This document shows, piece by piece, positions 45,362 to 57,500 of a stretch of 64,000 nucleotides of DNA (positions are counted from its first letter, which is position 1; every line of letters starts with the position of its first letter). The notes under the pieces were generated by a model. It was not told where the DNA came from. It searched no databases and saw only the letters and a list, made by a program, of their open reading frames with translations. Source of the DNA: Sacculina carcini (lineage: Eukaryota; Arthropoda; Thecostraca; Sacculinidae); the NCBI GenBank assembly GCA_916048095.2, contig OU696585.1, positions 3,404,145 through 3,468,144 of the forward strand, written 5' to 3'. Made by a program: the position numbers and the translations under genes.

Positions 45362-47764
45362 ATGCAAGCAATGCACAGCAAAAGCGATATTGATGAAGCA
45401 TTCATCAAACACCTAGCCTGGACCGGTGTTACCGAAGAGGCAGCAAAGTTATGTGTCCACTACAACATCTCTTCAAAGTGGAGCATGCTTTCCAACTGGA
45501 GGAAGACCATCCGCCAGTGTCCCGCGTACTATGCGCGCTATATCAAGATCTACTCGGCGAAAATGATCACCCAGAAGCCAAGCAAAGCTCTCGCCATGTG
45601 TGGCAAGCATACCACTTTGCTGAAGGATTTGGAGATTTCGCTACGTACGTACACCAGATGGTGGCAATTAGAGTTTGTACAGCAGCAACAAGGGGTCATT
45701 GTTCTGCTCGACTACATGAATATTGTACTGTCGGCCAAAGAACGCGTTGACCAAAAAGAGAAAACAGCCGTTAAAACCTGCTGTATGCAGATCTTCAAAA
45801 CATCCAACACCAAAAAGACCACTCGGATGGCCAATACACAACAGGTGTTAAACCTATGTGTGCTCTGCCTCAAAGCAATAGTCAGTGAGAGGCAATCACT
45901 CAGCAAAATTGTGCTGGATAGGGATAATACCCTGGTACTGGTACGTTGCGTGGACTTTATCCAGCAAGAGCCCACTGCATCGACCATTATGGGCATTTTG
46001 AAAAAACTGGCCAAAATCAACCAGTATGTCAGCGCAACCATTCAAGAGGTTCGCTACATGGATCTCAGCACGCGTGAGATCGGTCAGTTAAGCAAGTTAG
46101 TCACGAATTTCGATGAGCCTGGACCTCGATCACCATACATCGATTACTCTGATATTCCTCGGGTACTCAACTGGGTTGTTTGTGAGGATATCGGAATATC
46201 TAGCCGTCAGTGTGACATACAGCCAATAAGCAGAACAGTAATGCTCTTCAGTGAAATGTTAAAGGCATTGGATCTGATAGAAAACATATGTTCAGACAGT
46301 GTAATGAACAAACATCAAGCCAACGAAGACGTTAGGAAATCTACGAGCAACGACATCGGTAGAAAGAGCAGAAGTGCAACCGATAAAGTGGTTTTTGTAA
46401 AAAGTGACGTATCACTGTCAATGTCCACTGATTCCATAATATCACCGCCATCATCACGATCACTATCATTACTACCACAACCACAACCACTACCATCACC
46501 TTCACCACTGCCACCACCATCACCATCGTCGTCGACCCTCCCATCAGCTGTTGTGTGCCGAGGAGACCCGCAGCCCTTCCTCGGACCAGCCGAGTCGACG
46601 CGCCCAGGCGACCAGCAGACCGGCCATCTCGACCGGGCGTCGCCACAGGTCCTCCAGCTGAAGACCCGTGGGCATGTTTGGGCAGCGGAACAGATGCGGT
46701 ATTGTTCCACTACATATCTGACATGTCGAGGGTCCCGAATTATCCTCGATGTCACCGGCGAGGCAGATGAAGTTCACCGGCCACGCTCCGGCACGCGCAG
46801 ATCGACCGACACAAAAAATGATGCAGGGCTTCGAGATTTTGGATGCGGGATATATTTCCATGATTTGAGCAGAGTCTCTCTGGGTATGCTGCAGTCCAAC
46901 CGCGTGCAGACCGAAGACGTTCGGACCCTACCGTCACCATCACCACCACAATTACCACGACTACCATCACCATCATCACCACCACAAGCATCCTCATCAT
47001 CACCATCACCACCACAATCATCATCACCACCACAACCATCATCATCACCATTATCACCACAACCATCATCATCACCATCATCACCACCACAACCATCATT
47101 ATCATCACCACAATCATCATCACCACCACAATCATCATCATCACCATTATCACCACAATCGTCAACATCACCACCATCATCTCCGCTACTTCCACCGTCG
47201 CGATTTATTCGTCACGCTACATCTAGTCTTGTTTCGCGTAATAAGTTATTGAAGAGTAAACGCACAGGCGAGATAGTGGCGCAGACACATCTGAGCTCTG
47301 ACTCAACAAATGGTGAACTTCACACCGACACCAACACCAAGTCGATGAAGATGTCGGACAAAGTTGGCGTTGACGCGGCGGAGCCGGCACTCGTGGTCAT
47401 CCCCACCAGCAACGAGACTGTCAGTGTGGGTCTGGTTCCTGCCGGGACCGCAACCGAGGCGATGGACGCGACCACACCATCGTCACCATCATCACCAGTG
47501 TCATCATCACCATCACCATCTCCATCATTATCTCCGCTACTTCAACCGTGGCCATGTCTTCGTCACGCTACGTTTAGTATTGTTTCGCTGAACAAGTTAT
47601 TGAACAGTAAGCGTACTGAAAAGCTATCATCATTACCGTCACCACCATCATCCCCCCCGACTGCCATCACCTCCATCACCATCACCAGTATCACCAGTAT
47701 CACCACCATCAACAGTATCATCATCACCACCATCATCTCCGCTACGTCAACCGTACCGATTTAG
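45362..47764 (+). pseudogene. Formin-aPKC chimera copy 3, N-terminal part (frameshifted)
   Basis: An 800-codon frame. It contains the GBD/FH3-like segment (residues about 8-235), the linker with the antisense retroelement stretch, and the first two basic-motif repeats. At 47652-47658 a run of seven C replaces the six of copy 2 (23882-23887). The frame shifts and codes for an unrelated Thr/Ile-rich tail that ends at 47764. Everything downstream, including the kinases, is in another frame. It may be a real inactivating mutation, a polymorphism or a sequencing error in a homopolymer. If real, the product would be a formin-like GBD/FH3 plus Ser/Pro region with no kinase. Confidence 0.8.
46544..46861 (-). 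mobile_element. Antisense retrotransposon fossil in chimera copy 3 (2A motif decayed)
   Basis: The minus strand reads the same retroelement segment as in copies 1 and 2. At 46730-46756 the 2A motif is GDIEDNSGP, so the essential NPGP has become NSGP. This fits a fossil that is not selected on the minus strand. The minus frame here extends further upstream ([15 protein letters not shown]). Confidence 0.6.
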
Positions 47765-47804
47765 TCGTCACGCTACGTTTAGTCTTGTTTCGCGTAATAA
47801 GTTA

Positions 47805-50800
47805 TTGAAGAGAAAACGCACAGGCGAGATAGTGGCGCCGACGCATCTACGCTCTGACTCAATCAATGGTGAACTTCACGCTGACACCACCACTGAGTCG
47901 ATAAAGATGTCAGGCAAAGGTAGTGTTGACGCGGTGGAGCCGGCACTCGTGGTCGTCTCCACCAGCAACGAAACGGTCAGTATGGATCTGGTTCCTGCCG
48001 GGACCGCAACCGAGGCAATGGACGCGGCCACATCATCACCAGCATCATCATCGCCATCATCTCCGCTACTTAAACCGCGGCGATTTCTTCGTCACACTAC
48101 GTTTAGTCTTGTTTCACGTAACAAGTTATTAAAGAGAAAGTGTAATGGAAAGCTACCATCACAACGATCACGACCATCATCTCGATCATCAGGGGCACCC
48201 ACATCACAATCACCACGACTACCATCACCGCCATCACCACCATCATCATCACCACAATCATCACAACCATCATCGCCCAGACTACCATCACCATCATCAC
48301 CACTATCACCATCACCAGTATCATCATCATCTCGAACATCAACAGTATCATTAACACCACCATCATCTCCGCTACTACAACCGTGGCGATTTGTTCGTCA
48401 CGGTACATTTAGTCTTGTTTCGAGTAAGAAGTTATTGAAGAGAAAGAGCAATGGCGAGATACTGGCGCCGACGCATCTGCGCTCTGACTCAATCAGCGGT
48501 AAAATCCACACCGACACCACCACTGAGTCGATGAAGATGTCCGGCAAAGTTGGTGTTGACGCGGTGGAGTCGGCACCCGTGGTCGTCTCCACCATCAAAG
48601 AGACAGTCAGTGTAGACCAGGATCCTGCTGGGACAGCGACGGAGGCGATGAACGCGGTCACACTATCGCCACCATCATCACCACTATCATCATCGCCATC
48701 ATCTCCGCTACTTAAACCGTGGCGATTTCTTCGTCACGGTACGCTTAGCCTTGTTTCGCGTAAGAAGTTATTGAAGAAGAAGCGCAATGGCAAGCTAGTG
48801 GCGCAGACGCATCTGCGCTCTGACTCAATCAACGGTAAACTCCACACCAACACCACCACTAAATCGAAAATGTCTGGCAAAGTTGGTGTTGACACAGTGG
48901 AGCCGGTACTCGTGGTCGTCTCCACTAGCAACGAGACGGTCAGTGTGGATCTAGCTCCTGCTGGGACCGTGACCGAGGCGATGGACGCGGCCACATCATC
49001 ACCAGCATCATCATCGCCATCATCTCCGCTACTTAAACCGTGGCGATTTCTTCGTCACGGTACGCTTAGCCTTGTTTCGCGTAAGAAGTTATTGAAGAAG
49101 AAGCGCAATGGCAAGCTAGTGGCGCAGAGAAATCTGAGCACTGACTCAATCAACGGTAAAATCCACACTGAGACCACCACTAAGTCGACGAAGATGTCAG
49201 GAAAAGTTGGTGTTGACGTGGTGCAGCTGGCACTCGTGGTCGTCTCCACCATCAACGAAACGGTCAGTGTGGACCAGGTTCCTGCTGGGACAGCGACCGA
49301 GGCGATGGACGCGGTCACACCATCGCCACCATCATCACCAGTATCATCATTGCCGTCATCTCCGCTACTCAAACCGTGGCGATTTCTTCGTCACGGTACG
49401 CTTAGCCTTGTTTCGCGTAACAAGTTCGTAAAGAGAACACGTACTGGAAAGCTACCATCACCACGATCACGACCATCATCTCCATCATCATCAGGGGCAC
49501 CCTCATCACAATCACCACGACTACCATCACCGCCATCATCACAACCATCATCGCCCCGACTACCATCACCATCATCGCCCCGACTACCATCACCATCATC
49601 ACCACGATCACCATCACCAGTATCATCATCATCTCGAATATCAACAGTATCATCATCACCACCATCATCTCCGCTACTACAACCGTGGCGATTTCTTCGT
49701 CACGGTACGCTTAGCCTTGTTTCGCGTAAGAAGTTATTGAAGAGGAAGCGCAATGGCAAGCTAGCGGCACGGACGCATCTGCGCTGTGACCCAGCCAAGG
49801 GTAAACTCCACACCAACACCACCACTAAGTCGATGAAGATATCGGTCAAAGTTGGAGTTGACGCGGTGGAGCCGGCTTTCGCCGTTGTCCCTACCATCAC
49901 TAAAACGACCAGTGTGGACCCGGTTCCTGCTGGGGCCGCGGCCATTCTCCCCAGTCAGTATTCGCTGGCCGATTTTGATCTGATCCGCGTGATTGGACGC
50001 GGCGGATTCGGCAAAGTGATGATGGTGGAGTTACGATGCACTCGGCGCGTCTACGCCATGAAGGCGATCAAGAAGAAGCTGATCAAGAATGCCAAGGATA
50101 AAAACCGAGTGCAGACCGAGACACGCGTGTTTAAGATGGTGTCCAACCACCCGTTCCTGGTGGGACTGCACTCGTGCTTCCAAAGTCCCAGTCGGCTGTT
50201 CTTCGTGATTCAGTTTGTGCGCGGCGGCGACCTCATGTTTCATATGGAGCGTCACGGCAAACTGCCGGAGGAGCACGTCAAGTTCTACTCGGCGGAGCTG
50301 TGCCTGGCGCTTTACTTTCTGCATGATAACGGCATTATCCATCGTGACCTGAAGCTGGAAAATGTGCTGATCGACCACGAGGGACATATTAAGCTTATCG
50401 ACTACGGCCTTTGCAAGGAAGGAATGCGACCAGGCAAAACAACGTCCACCTTTTGCGGCACACCCCACTACATCGCGCCGGAGATATTGCTTGGCCAGAA
50501 ATATAACTTCAGTGTTGATTGGTGGTCGCTGGGCGTGCTCATGTTTGAGATGCTCACTAATCGCATTCCGTTCGAAATTGGCCATCATTCTAAAGCACCC
50601 AATGAGAAAACCAAGAACCATCTGTATCGGATAATTATCGAGAAGACCATCCGCATTCCGCCCTCTTTGTCGGCGCATGCGCGCAAAATCCTGAGAGGTC
50701 TTCTAAAAAAGAACCCGGTAGAGCGACTGGGCTGTCATCCGAACACCGGCTTCAAAGACATCGTTGGGCATGAGTTCTTCAACAGTGTTGACTGGCAGCT

Positions 50801-52373
50801 TTTGGTGCGGAAGCAAGTGAAGCCGCCGTACAAGCCACGCGTCAAGACCGAACGTGATCTGGCCAACTTTCCGTCCCTCTTCACAGACGAGCCGGCGCGG
50901 CTGACACCCGACAACACAAGCGCCATTGAAAAAATCGACCAGAGCCAATTTGAAGGTTTTGATTATGTCAACCCGTTGCTAATATCGCTTTCACCGCCAT
51001 CATCCACACCATCTGCACGACCACCATCTCCATTACAATCAACATCACCACATTTATCTCCGCTACAACCGTCGCCATTTCCTCGTCACCCTACGTTGAG
51101 ATCAGTGTCGCGTAACAAGTTATTGAAGGGAAAGCACACTGGCAAACCAGTGGCGCGGAAGCATCTGCGCTGTGACCCAGCCAAGGGTAAACTCCACACC
51201 AACACCACCACTAAGTCGATGAAGATATCGGCCAAAGTAGGAGTTGACGCGGTGGAGCCGGCTTTCGCCGTTGTCCCTACCATCACTAAAACGGCCAGTG
51301 TGGACCTGGTTCCTGCTGGGGCCGCGGCCGTTCTCCCCAGTCAGTATTCGCTGGCCGATTTTGATCTGATCCGCGTGATTGGACGCGGCGGATTCGGCAA
51401 AGTGATGATGGTGGAGTTACGACGCACTCGGCGCGTCTACGCCATGAAGGCGATCAAGAAGAAGCTGATCAAGAATGCCAAGGATAAAGACCGAGTGCAG
51501 ACCGAGACACACGTGTTTAAGATGGTGTCAAACCACCCGTTCCTGGTGGGACTGCACTCGTGCTTCCAAAGTCCCAGTCGGCTGTTCTTCGTGATTCAGT
51601 TTGTGCGCGGCGGCGACCTCATGTTTCATATGGAGCGTCACGGCAAACTGCCGGAGGAGCACGTCAAGTTCTACTCGGCGGAGCTGTGCCTGGCGCTTTA
51701 CTTTCTGCATGATAACGGCATTATCCATCGCGACCTGAAGCTGGAAAATGTGCTGATCGACCACGAGGGACATATTAAGCTTATCGACTACGGCCTTTGC
51801 AAGGAAGGAATGCGACCAGGCGACAGAACGTCAACCTTCTGCGGCACACCTCACTACATCGCTCCGGAGATATTGCTTGGCCAGAAATATAACTTCAGTG
51901 TTGATTGGTGGTCGCTGGGCGTGCTCATGTTTGAGATGCTCACTAATCGCATTCCGTTCGAAATTGGCCATCATTCTAAAGCACCCAATGAGAAAACCAA
52001 GAACCATCTGTATCGGATAATTCTCGAGAAGACCATCCGCATTCCGCCCTCTTTGTCGGCGAATGCGCGCAAAATCCTGAGAGGTCTTCTAAAAAAGAAC
52101 CCGGTGACGCGACTGGGCTGTCATCCGGACACCGGCTTCATAGACATCGTTGAGCATGAGTTCTTCAACAGTGTTGACTGGCAGCTTTTGGTGAGGAAGC
52201 AAGTGAAGCCGCCGTACAAGCCACACTTCAAGAGCGAACGTGATCTGGCCAACTTTCCGTCCCTCTTCACCGACCAGCAGGTGCGGCTGACACCCGAAAA
52301 GAAATGCTGCATCGAACAAATCGACCAGAGACAGTTTGACGGATTCGATTATGTGAACCCGTTGATGATGTAG
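47805..52373 (+). CDS. Formin-aPKC chimera copy 3, C-terminal part with two kinase domains
   Basis: A 1522-codon frame in the +1 register relative to the first part. It is open from the C run at 47652 onward. The listed start is only the first permitted codon (TTG), so no genuine ATG start is proposed. It holds eight of the ten basic-motif repeats (the third straddles the listed start), then two aPKC-like kinase domains beginning at Y719 and Y1181 of this frame. Both are intact at key residues: Lys K753 and K1215; HRD Asp D848 and D1310; DYG Asp D866 and D1328; acidic FEGFDYV/FDGFDYV tail motifs. Both domains are of the K2/K3 type. The K1 type domain of copies 1 and 2 is missing, and the linker before the first kinase is a hybrid of a K1-type and a K2-type linker. 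The undamaged 4.6 kb frame suggests that the frameshift is recent or artefactual. Confidence 0.8.
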   Translation: MKRKRTGEIVAPTHLRSDSINGELHADTTTESIKMSGKGSVDAVEPALVVVSTSNETVSMDLVPAGTATEAMDAATSSPASSSPSSPLLKPRRFLRHTTFSLVSRNKLLKRKCNGKLPSQRSRPSSRSSGAPTSQSPRLPSPPSPPSSSPQSSQPSSPRLPSPSSPLSPSPVSSSSRTSTVSLTPPSSPLLQPWRFVRHGTFSLVSSKKLLKRKSNGEILAPTHLRSDSISGKIHTDTTTESMKMSGKVGVDAVESAPVVVSTIKETVSVDQDPAGTATEAMNAVTLSPPSSPLSSSPSSPLLKPWRFLRHGTLSLVSRKKLLKKKRNGKLVAQTHLRSDSINGKLHTNTTTKSKMSGKVGVDTVEPVLVVVSTSNETVSVDLAPAGTVTEAMDAATSSPASSSPSSPLLKPWRFLRHGTLSLVSRKKLLKKKRNGKLVAQRNLSTDSINGKIHTETTTKSTKMSGKVGVDVVQLALVVVSTINETVSVDQVPAGTATEAMDAVTPSPPSSPVSSLPSSPLLKPWRFLRHGTLSLVSRNKFVKRTRTGKLPSPRSRPSSPSSSGAPSSQSPRLPSPPSSQPSSPRLPSPSSPRLPSPSSPRSPSPVSSSSRISTVSSSPPSSPLLQPWRFLRHGTLSLVSRKKLLKRKRNGKLAARTHLRCDPAKGKLHTNTTTKSMKISVKVGVDAVEPAFAVVPTITKTTSVDPVPAGAAAILPSQYSLADFDLIRVIGRGGFGKVMMVELRCTRRVYAMKAIKKKLIKNAKDKNRVQTETRVFKMVSNHPFLVGLHSCFQSPSRLFFVIQFVRGGDLMFHMERHGKLPEEHVKFYSAELCLALYFLHDNGIIHRDLKLENVLIDHEGHIKLIDYGLCKEGMRPGKTTSTFCGTPHYIAPEILLGQKYNFSVDWWSLGVLMFEMLTNRIPFEIGHHSKAPNEKTKNHLYRIIIEKTIRIPPSLSAHARKILRGLLKKNPVERLGCHPNTGFKDIVGHEFFNSVDWQLLVRKQVKPPYKPRVKTERDLANFPSLFTDEPARLTPDNTSAIEKIDQSQFEGFDYVNPLLISLSPPSSTPSARPPSPLQSTSPHLSPLQPSPFPRHPTLRSVSRNKLLKGKHTGKPVARKHLRCDPAKGKLHTNTTTKSMKISAKVGVDAVEPAFAVVPTITKTASVDLVPAGAAAVLPSQYSLADFDLIRVIGRGGFGKVMMVELRRTRRVYAMKAIKKKLIKNAKDKDRVQTETHVFKMVSNHPFLVGLHSCFQSPSRLFFVIQFVRGGDLMFHMERHGKLPEEHVKFYSAELCLALYFLHDNGIIHRDLKLENVLIDHEGHIKLIDYGLCKEGMRPGDRTSTFCGTPHYIAPEILLGQKYNFSVDWWSLGVLMFEMLTNRIPFEIGHHSKAPNEKTKNHLYRIILEKTIRIPPSLSANARKILRGLLKKNPVTRLGCHPDTGFIDIVEHEFFNSVDWQLLVRKQVKPPYKPHFKSERDLANFPSLFTDQQVRLTPEKKCCIEQIDQRQFDGFDYVNPLMM

Positions 52374-53095
52374 CTCGAGCACCGTGTGTTACCACCAACC
52401 AGCATACGCTGTTCTCTTGTCGCCGCGGTTGTCTGTGTGTGGATGGGTTGCTTGCTTGTAAGGATATTACCCCCATCATTATCCATATTATCCATATCCA
52501 TATTATCTTCGCCATCATCCAAATAATAATGACCAGAACATTCCAGTTACATCACCATCTAGGTCAAGACCACCGCCACGACAACATCCACATGCACCCA
52601 CAATGTACACGAAGCATATAAAACAACATGGACAACACAATTGTCCACCAGTGTATTATATAAACCTTGTACACACATTGGGTGCGATTCAATACATACA
52701 AACAAATATTCAACGTTTAAACATTATTGAACCTTATCACCCGGTTCGTAGACTTGGCTGGTCGAGGATTAAGCCAATCATATATCACTGGACGATGAAC
52801 ATTGAATTATTGAAAGTAAAAATTCCTACAACGTTCAAGACGTTTATCATTTCTATTATCAATGGTTGCCGCGTGCGATAAAATGAGCGATACGGCAGTG
52901 GTTCTTAACCTGTGCGAAATTTGCCACTGGTGGGGAATGAAAGAGTTGCCAAGTTGAAATCCACATGTCGGACAGAAGAAAAAATGCGTGTTTTTATCAA
53001 TTCAAATAAGCTTATTTTTGTTTCTAATGACCTCTTGGCATTCACTTTAATGTAACAACTGAATTTATTGAATTTATCATCGCTATTATTCGAAT
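52374..53095. other. Short conserved 3' flank of chimera copy 3
   Basis: About 720 bp matches the start of the 3' flanks of copies 1 and 2, then homology stops near 53080 ('gaatttatcatcgc' instead of 'gaatttgtggcgcc'). The 84 bp repeats, TTAGG tract and dsh terminal exon of the other units are absent here. Confidence 0.7.
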
Positions 53096-53542
53096 TGAAG
53101 ATATGGCTCATTTAGAAGTGTGGAATCGGAGAAAAAAGGTTAACAACCACTGCGCCACCGTATTCAGTCCAACACAGGCGACATAGCACAATTTATGCTC
53201 GACGAAACGCTGTGAGGACGACGTGATCTTTGAAAGATGGAAATAGCTGTCGCGTATGAGAACTCGCTAGAAGAGCAGAGGGAGAATCTTCAAGAGAACG
53301 AAATTCACAAATAAATTACAATTGAACGCAAGAGAAATCGACACAAAATATATATTGATTGCTTAATAAATAAAGCAAATCATGAGAATAATTGATAAAC
53401 AATAAACATAAATATAAAATAAATAAAAATAAATCAACAAATAAAAGGAATTACCGTACAAATAATGCAGAAAAAACAGTATTTGAATCAACAAAAACAA
53501 ATACAAAATTAAGCTACACAAGGCTAGCACAAATAAACTCAC

Positions 53543-53623
53543 GTTTCTCGATGACGCTGCTGATGAGAGAGGAGTTGGTGGACGTGAGAGTGGTGAGAGA
53601 AGGTTGTCGCACAGATAAACCAT
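53543..53623 (-). CDS. Dishevelled exon upstream of DEP (Ser/Thr-rich)
   Basis: 81 bp exon on the minus strand, acceptor 'tttatgcgtccag', strong donor '/gtgagt', phase 1 to phase 1. The translation reads GLSVRQPSLTTLTSTNSS then LISSVIEK, and the split Arg codon joins the exon at 39535-39663 to give EKR-ADEPLTV. Vertebrate Dvl has a closely similar Ser/Thr string (PSL-T-TSTSSS-TSS) immediately before the DEP region. Matching motif, phase and orientation support assignment, although the exon is short. DIX and PDZ exons were not found in the window. Confidence 0.75.
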
Positions 53624-53629
53624 CTGGAC

Positions 53630-54411
53630 GCATAAAACACAAAACACACATAAATACTAGTTGAGTAAATCAGTTGGGCTTCTTAACCGGGGCTGCGAAC
53701 CCTGGTTCCTAAAAAGTGCGAGAAATCAGGTGAAAAATTCAGAAAATTTATGTCTTTACCAGTGTGTTAAATATTTTTCCCGGAAAATCGTTTTGCTTAA
53801 ACCTCTAAATATGAAGCTTAAAGCTGAATGAATATTGAATAAGAAAGTTTTCTTATTACGTCGTTTGTGTTTTTATCTTTTTCATCGTAGCTATTAAAAA
53901 TTCAGGGGGTGCGAGAACTGACTGATAATTTGAAAAGGGTGCGCGAACACTGAATGAGGTGTTGGAGCCGCTGGTGTAAATGGTTACCAGTGTATATATA
54001 TCATATATCAATGAACCTGTGTGTCTATACATGTTTAGCTGAAAATAGCTGAGCAGCAAAACCACAAGACATTCAAAATTGCAGCACAAAATTAAAAATA
54101 ATAAAACGATTGAACAAGCAATTAAAAATACTTTGATAATAATACAATGTTGTATTGAATAAAATTAGGCAGGGTTAAAATAATAATAAAACAATAATGA
54201 GCCAAATTAAACAGAATCAACACAACGAACATACCGTGACAAGGCTCGTATATTGAAGGATCACCAACAGAATGTTCTGTATAACACACACACACACATA
54301 CACACACATATACACACACACAGACAGACATTATTCATAAATCGAAAATCAATAATATATTGTGTATATATGTGTGTGTGTGAGTGTGCATTTGTGTGCG
54401 TTTGTATATGT

Positions 54412-54461
<50 letters not shown>

Positions 54462-54560
54462 GCATGCTGCATGTGTAGCGACCCTGCATGCCCCTGTCTC
54501 ATCTCGGCGAGGACTCATGTCTTCAATCGCACCCAGACCAGCGATGACAGCCGTTCGGGA
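53630..54560. other. No gene seen; CA/GT microsatellites
   Basis: AT-rich non-coding DNA with (CA)n at about 54282-54326 and (TG)n at about 54375-54458, just ahead of the LINE. I see no further dsh exon here. Confidence 0.6.
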
Positions 54561-57500
54561 AACTGAATATGTCTAATGATCAGCCAGATCTACCAGTCTC
54601 GTCCACATCCAGCGACAACGAGTCTACATCTCATCTTCACTCTCGTCGTTCTGCTGATAACTCATCATCCGCTGATAAGTGTCTTTTTTCTCTCTCTGAT
54701 TCTTCTCCAGTGATTTCTCGTTCTAAGTCTTATGATGAAATTGGCTTATTAAAATGTGCTTTATATAATTTCAGGTCTATTAGGTCAAAAGTTTCACTTT
54801 TTGCGTCCATTCTTCCTATGTATGATATTTTTCTGGTTATAGAATCGTGGCTATCTGTTGCTGAAATATCCTCTTTTGACAGCTCTCTTCCTGCTGGCTA
54901 CTCAGCTTTTCATAATTGTCGCCCTATGAATGTCTCTAATTCTACTAAATGTTCTGGTGGTGGTGTTTCTTTTGTCTATAATTCAAATATTATTAAGGCC
55001 CATCTTTGTAGTGTAGATATAACTATCAAGTCATTTGAGTATATTTGCTGTAAGGTTTTAGGTAAAAATGCTTTTCCTGTATGTATTATCAACATTTACC
55101 GTCTTAATCCTGTTTCTTCCTCAATTTTTCTTGATGAATTTTCTTCTCTTCTAGATACACTTCTTCCAATTTTCTCTTCTAGAATAGTGATTTGTGGTGA
55201 CTTTAACCTTTGGGTTGATGCACCCAATCTCAAGTCTTGTTCTTCTATGTTTTTACAATTAATTGACTCATTTGGTCTTTTTAATCATATCTGCTGCCCT
55301 ACTCATGTTCACGGTCACACACTTGATCTTCTCCTTTCTTTTTCTGATTCTTCTGTTCTGATTAAAGATCTCACTGTTTCTCCTATTGATTCCTCCATAT
55401 CTGACCATTCATTAATAGAATTTTCTGCTTTCCTCCCTATCACTTGCAAATCTCCTAAAATTATTAGTTTCTCGGATTATCGTAATGCTGACTTAGATTC
55501 TCTTTATATCAATATGCACTTGTGTTTTGCTACTGAATGTTTCGTTGATATACCGCCTGCTTCTCTCTTAGGGTATTTCAACACATCCCTTGTTTCTCTT
55601 AAGTCCACCTTTATTCCTGTTAAAGTCTTCAGCTCCACTAATACTCGCTGTCCTTGGTTTAACTCTGATATTAAAAACTCTAAAATCTCCCTTCGTCGTC
55701 TTGAGCGTCAATGGCGTCGTCTCAAGACTGACTCTTCTTGGCAAACTTTCTGTTCTGCTCGTCGGCATCATCACCTTCTCTGTGATTCCGCCAAAAAATC
55801 TTACTATAATACTAAAATCTCTTCCTGTCTCAATTCGAAGAAACTGTGGAAGCTTTTTAACAGCCTTTTAGGTAATTCCCGTAGTCTCATCCTTCCTGAT
55901 TTGGCATCTAACCAATTACCTTCTTTATTCATGATTTTTTTCCAGTCTAAAATCGATAAGATTCGTTGCTTGTTCCCTTCTGTTTTACCATTATCCTCTC
56001 CGTGCTCAACCTCATCTGCTCACCTCAACTCTTTTGCTCTAGTAACCATCTCTGACTGTAGAGCTATTTTAAGGCATGTTAAAATTCATTCTTCATCTCT
56101 CGACCCCATTGATCTTTCCAGGATTCCTCACTCCATTGAACTACTTCTTCCTTTCTTATCTAATTTCATCAATGCTTCTTTCACTCATGGGGAATTTCTG
56201 GCATGTAAAACTGCCAGTATTCTCCCTATACTTAAGAAATCTGATCTGGATGCTAACACGCTTTGTAACTATAGACCTATCTCTAGAATTCCTTGGCTGT
56301 CCAAAGTTCTTGAAATGGCTGCCTACATACAGCTATCTGACTACCTTGAGTCTGACAATTTGTTTCTTCCTGAGCAGTCTGGCTTCCGTCACTTTCACTC
56401 CACAGAAACTTCTCTAATATATCTCTATGATAATATTCTCAAATCTACTCTCTCTGGCAAGGATGTTCTACTTATACAACTCGACTTTTCTGCTGCATTT
56501 GACACTGTTAATCATCTGCTTCTTATTGATACTCTGTTAGACTTAGGCATTAGCGACACAGCTCTCTCTTTCTTTCGCTCTTATCTCTCTGATAGATCTC
56601 AATACGTCTCTACCTCTTCCGATTCTTGTAGTGAGGCTTGCCCACTAACTTGCGGTGTCCCTCAAGGCTCTGTCTTAGGCCCTCTCCTCTTCAATATCTA
56701 TCTAACCTCTGTAGGGAAAGTGCTTCGACGTCACGATGTGTCGTTTCAAATATTCGCTGATGACATTCAGATCCTTCTCTCATCCGTGTCTATTTCTCTC
56801 TCTTCAGTCAGTTCTATTATATCTGATATTGAAAGTTGGGCGTTCACTCGTCATCTCAAACTTAATCCTGATAAGACTAAGTATATTATCTTTCCATCTT
56901 CTAATAGCACTACTTCTCTTAGTATACCTCTATCCTGCTCTGTACGTAGTCTTGGTATCATTCTCGATAGCTCTCTTTCTTTTGATTCTCACATCTCTGA
57001 CATTATTAGGTGCTGTAACTTTCAACTTAGGCGTATCTATTCCATTCGTAGATATATAACTATTTCTGCTGCTTTCAAGTTAGCTAACTCATTCATCTTC
57101 AGTAAAATTCAGTATTGCTGTTCTCTTCTACTATCTCTCAACCACCGCCAGCTTAGGAAACTTCAATCTATAATTAATAAGGCCTGTCGTATGATATTTA
57201 ATCTTCCTTCCGGTTCTCATGTCTCGTCTTCTTTACAAAAACTTAGGTTACTTCCCATTAAGGCTCTTATTGAGTATCGTATTTGTTTAATTATTCATTC
57301 AGCTCTTCATCTTCGTAAGCCTGCGTATATATTTGACCTTCTGTCTTATAAAACCTCATCTCTTTCTCTTAGGTCTTCTAACGATCCTTTTCTACTAGTT
57401 GAACCATCCTTTCCTTCTAGGCATTCTCACTACAATCGTTGTTTCTCTATCTTAGGACCTCGTATCTACAATAGGCTATCTCCCTCTATACGCTCAATCA

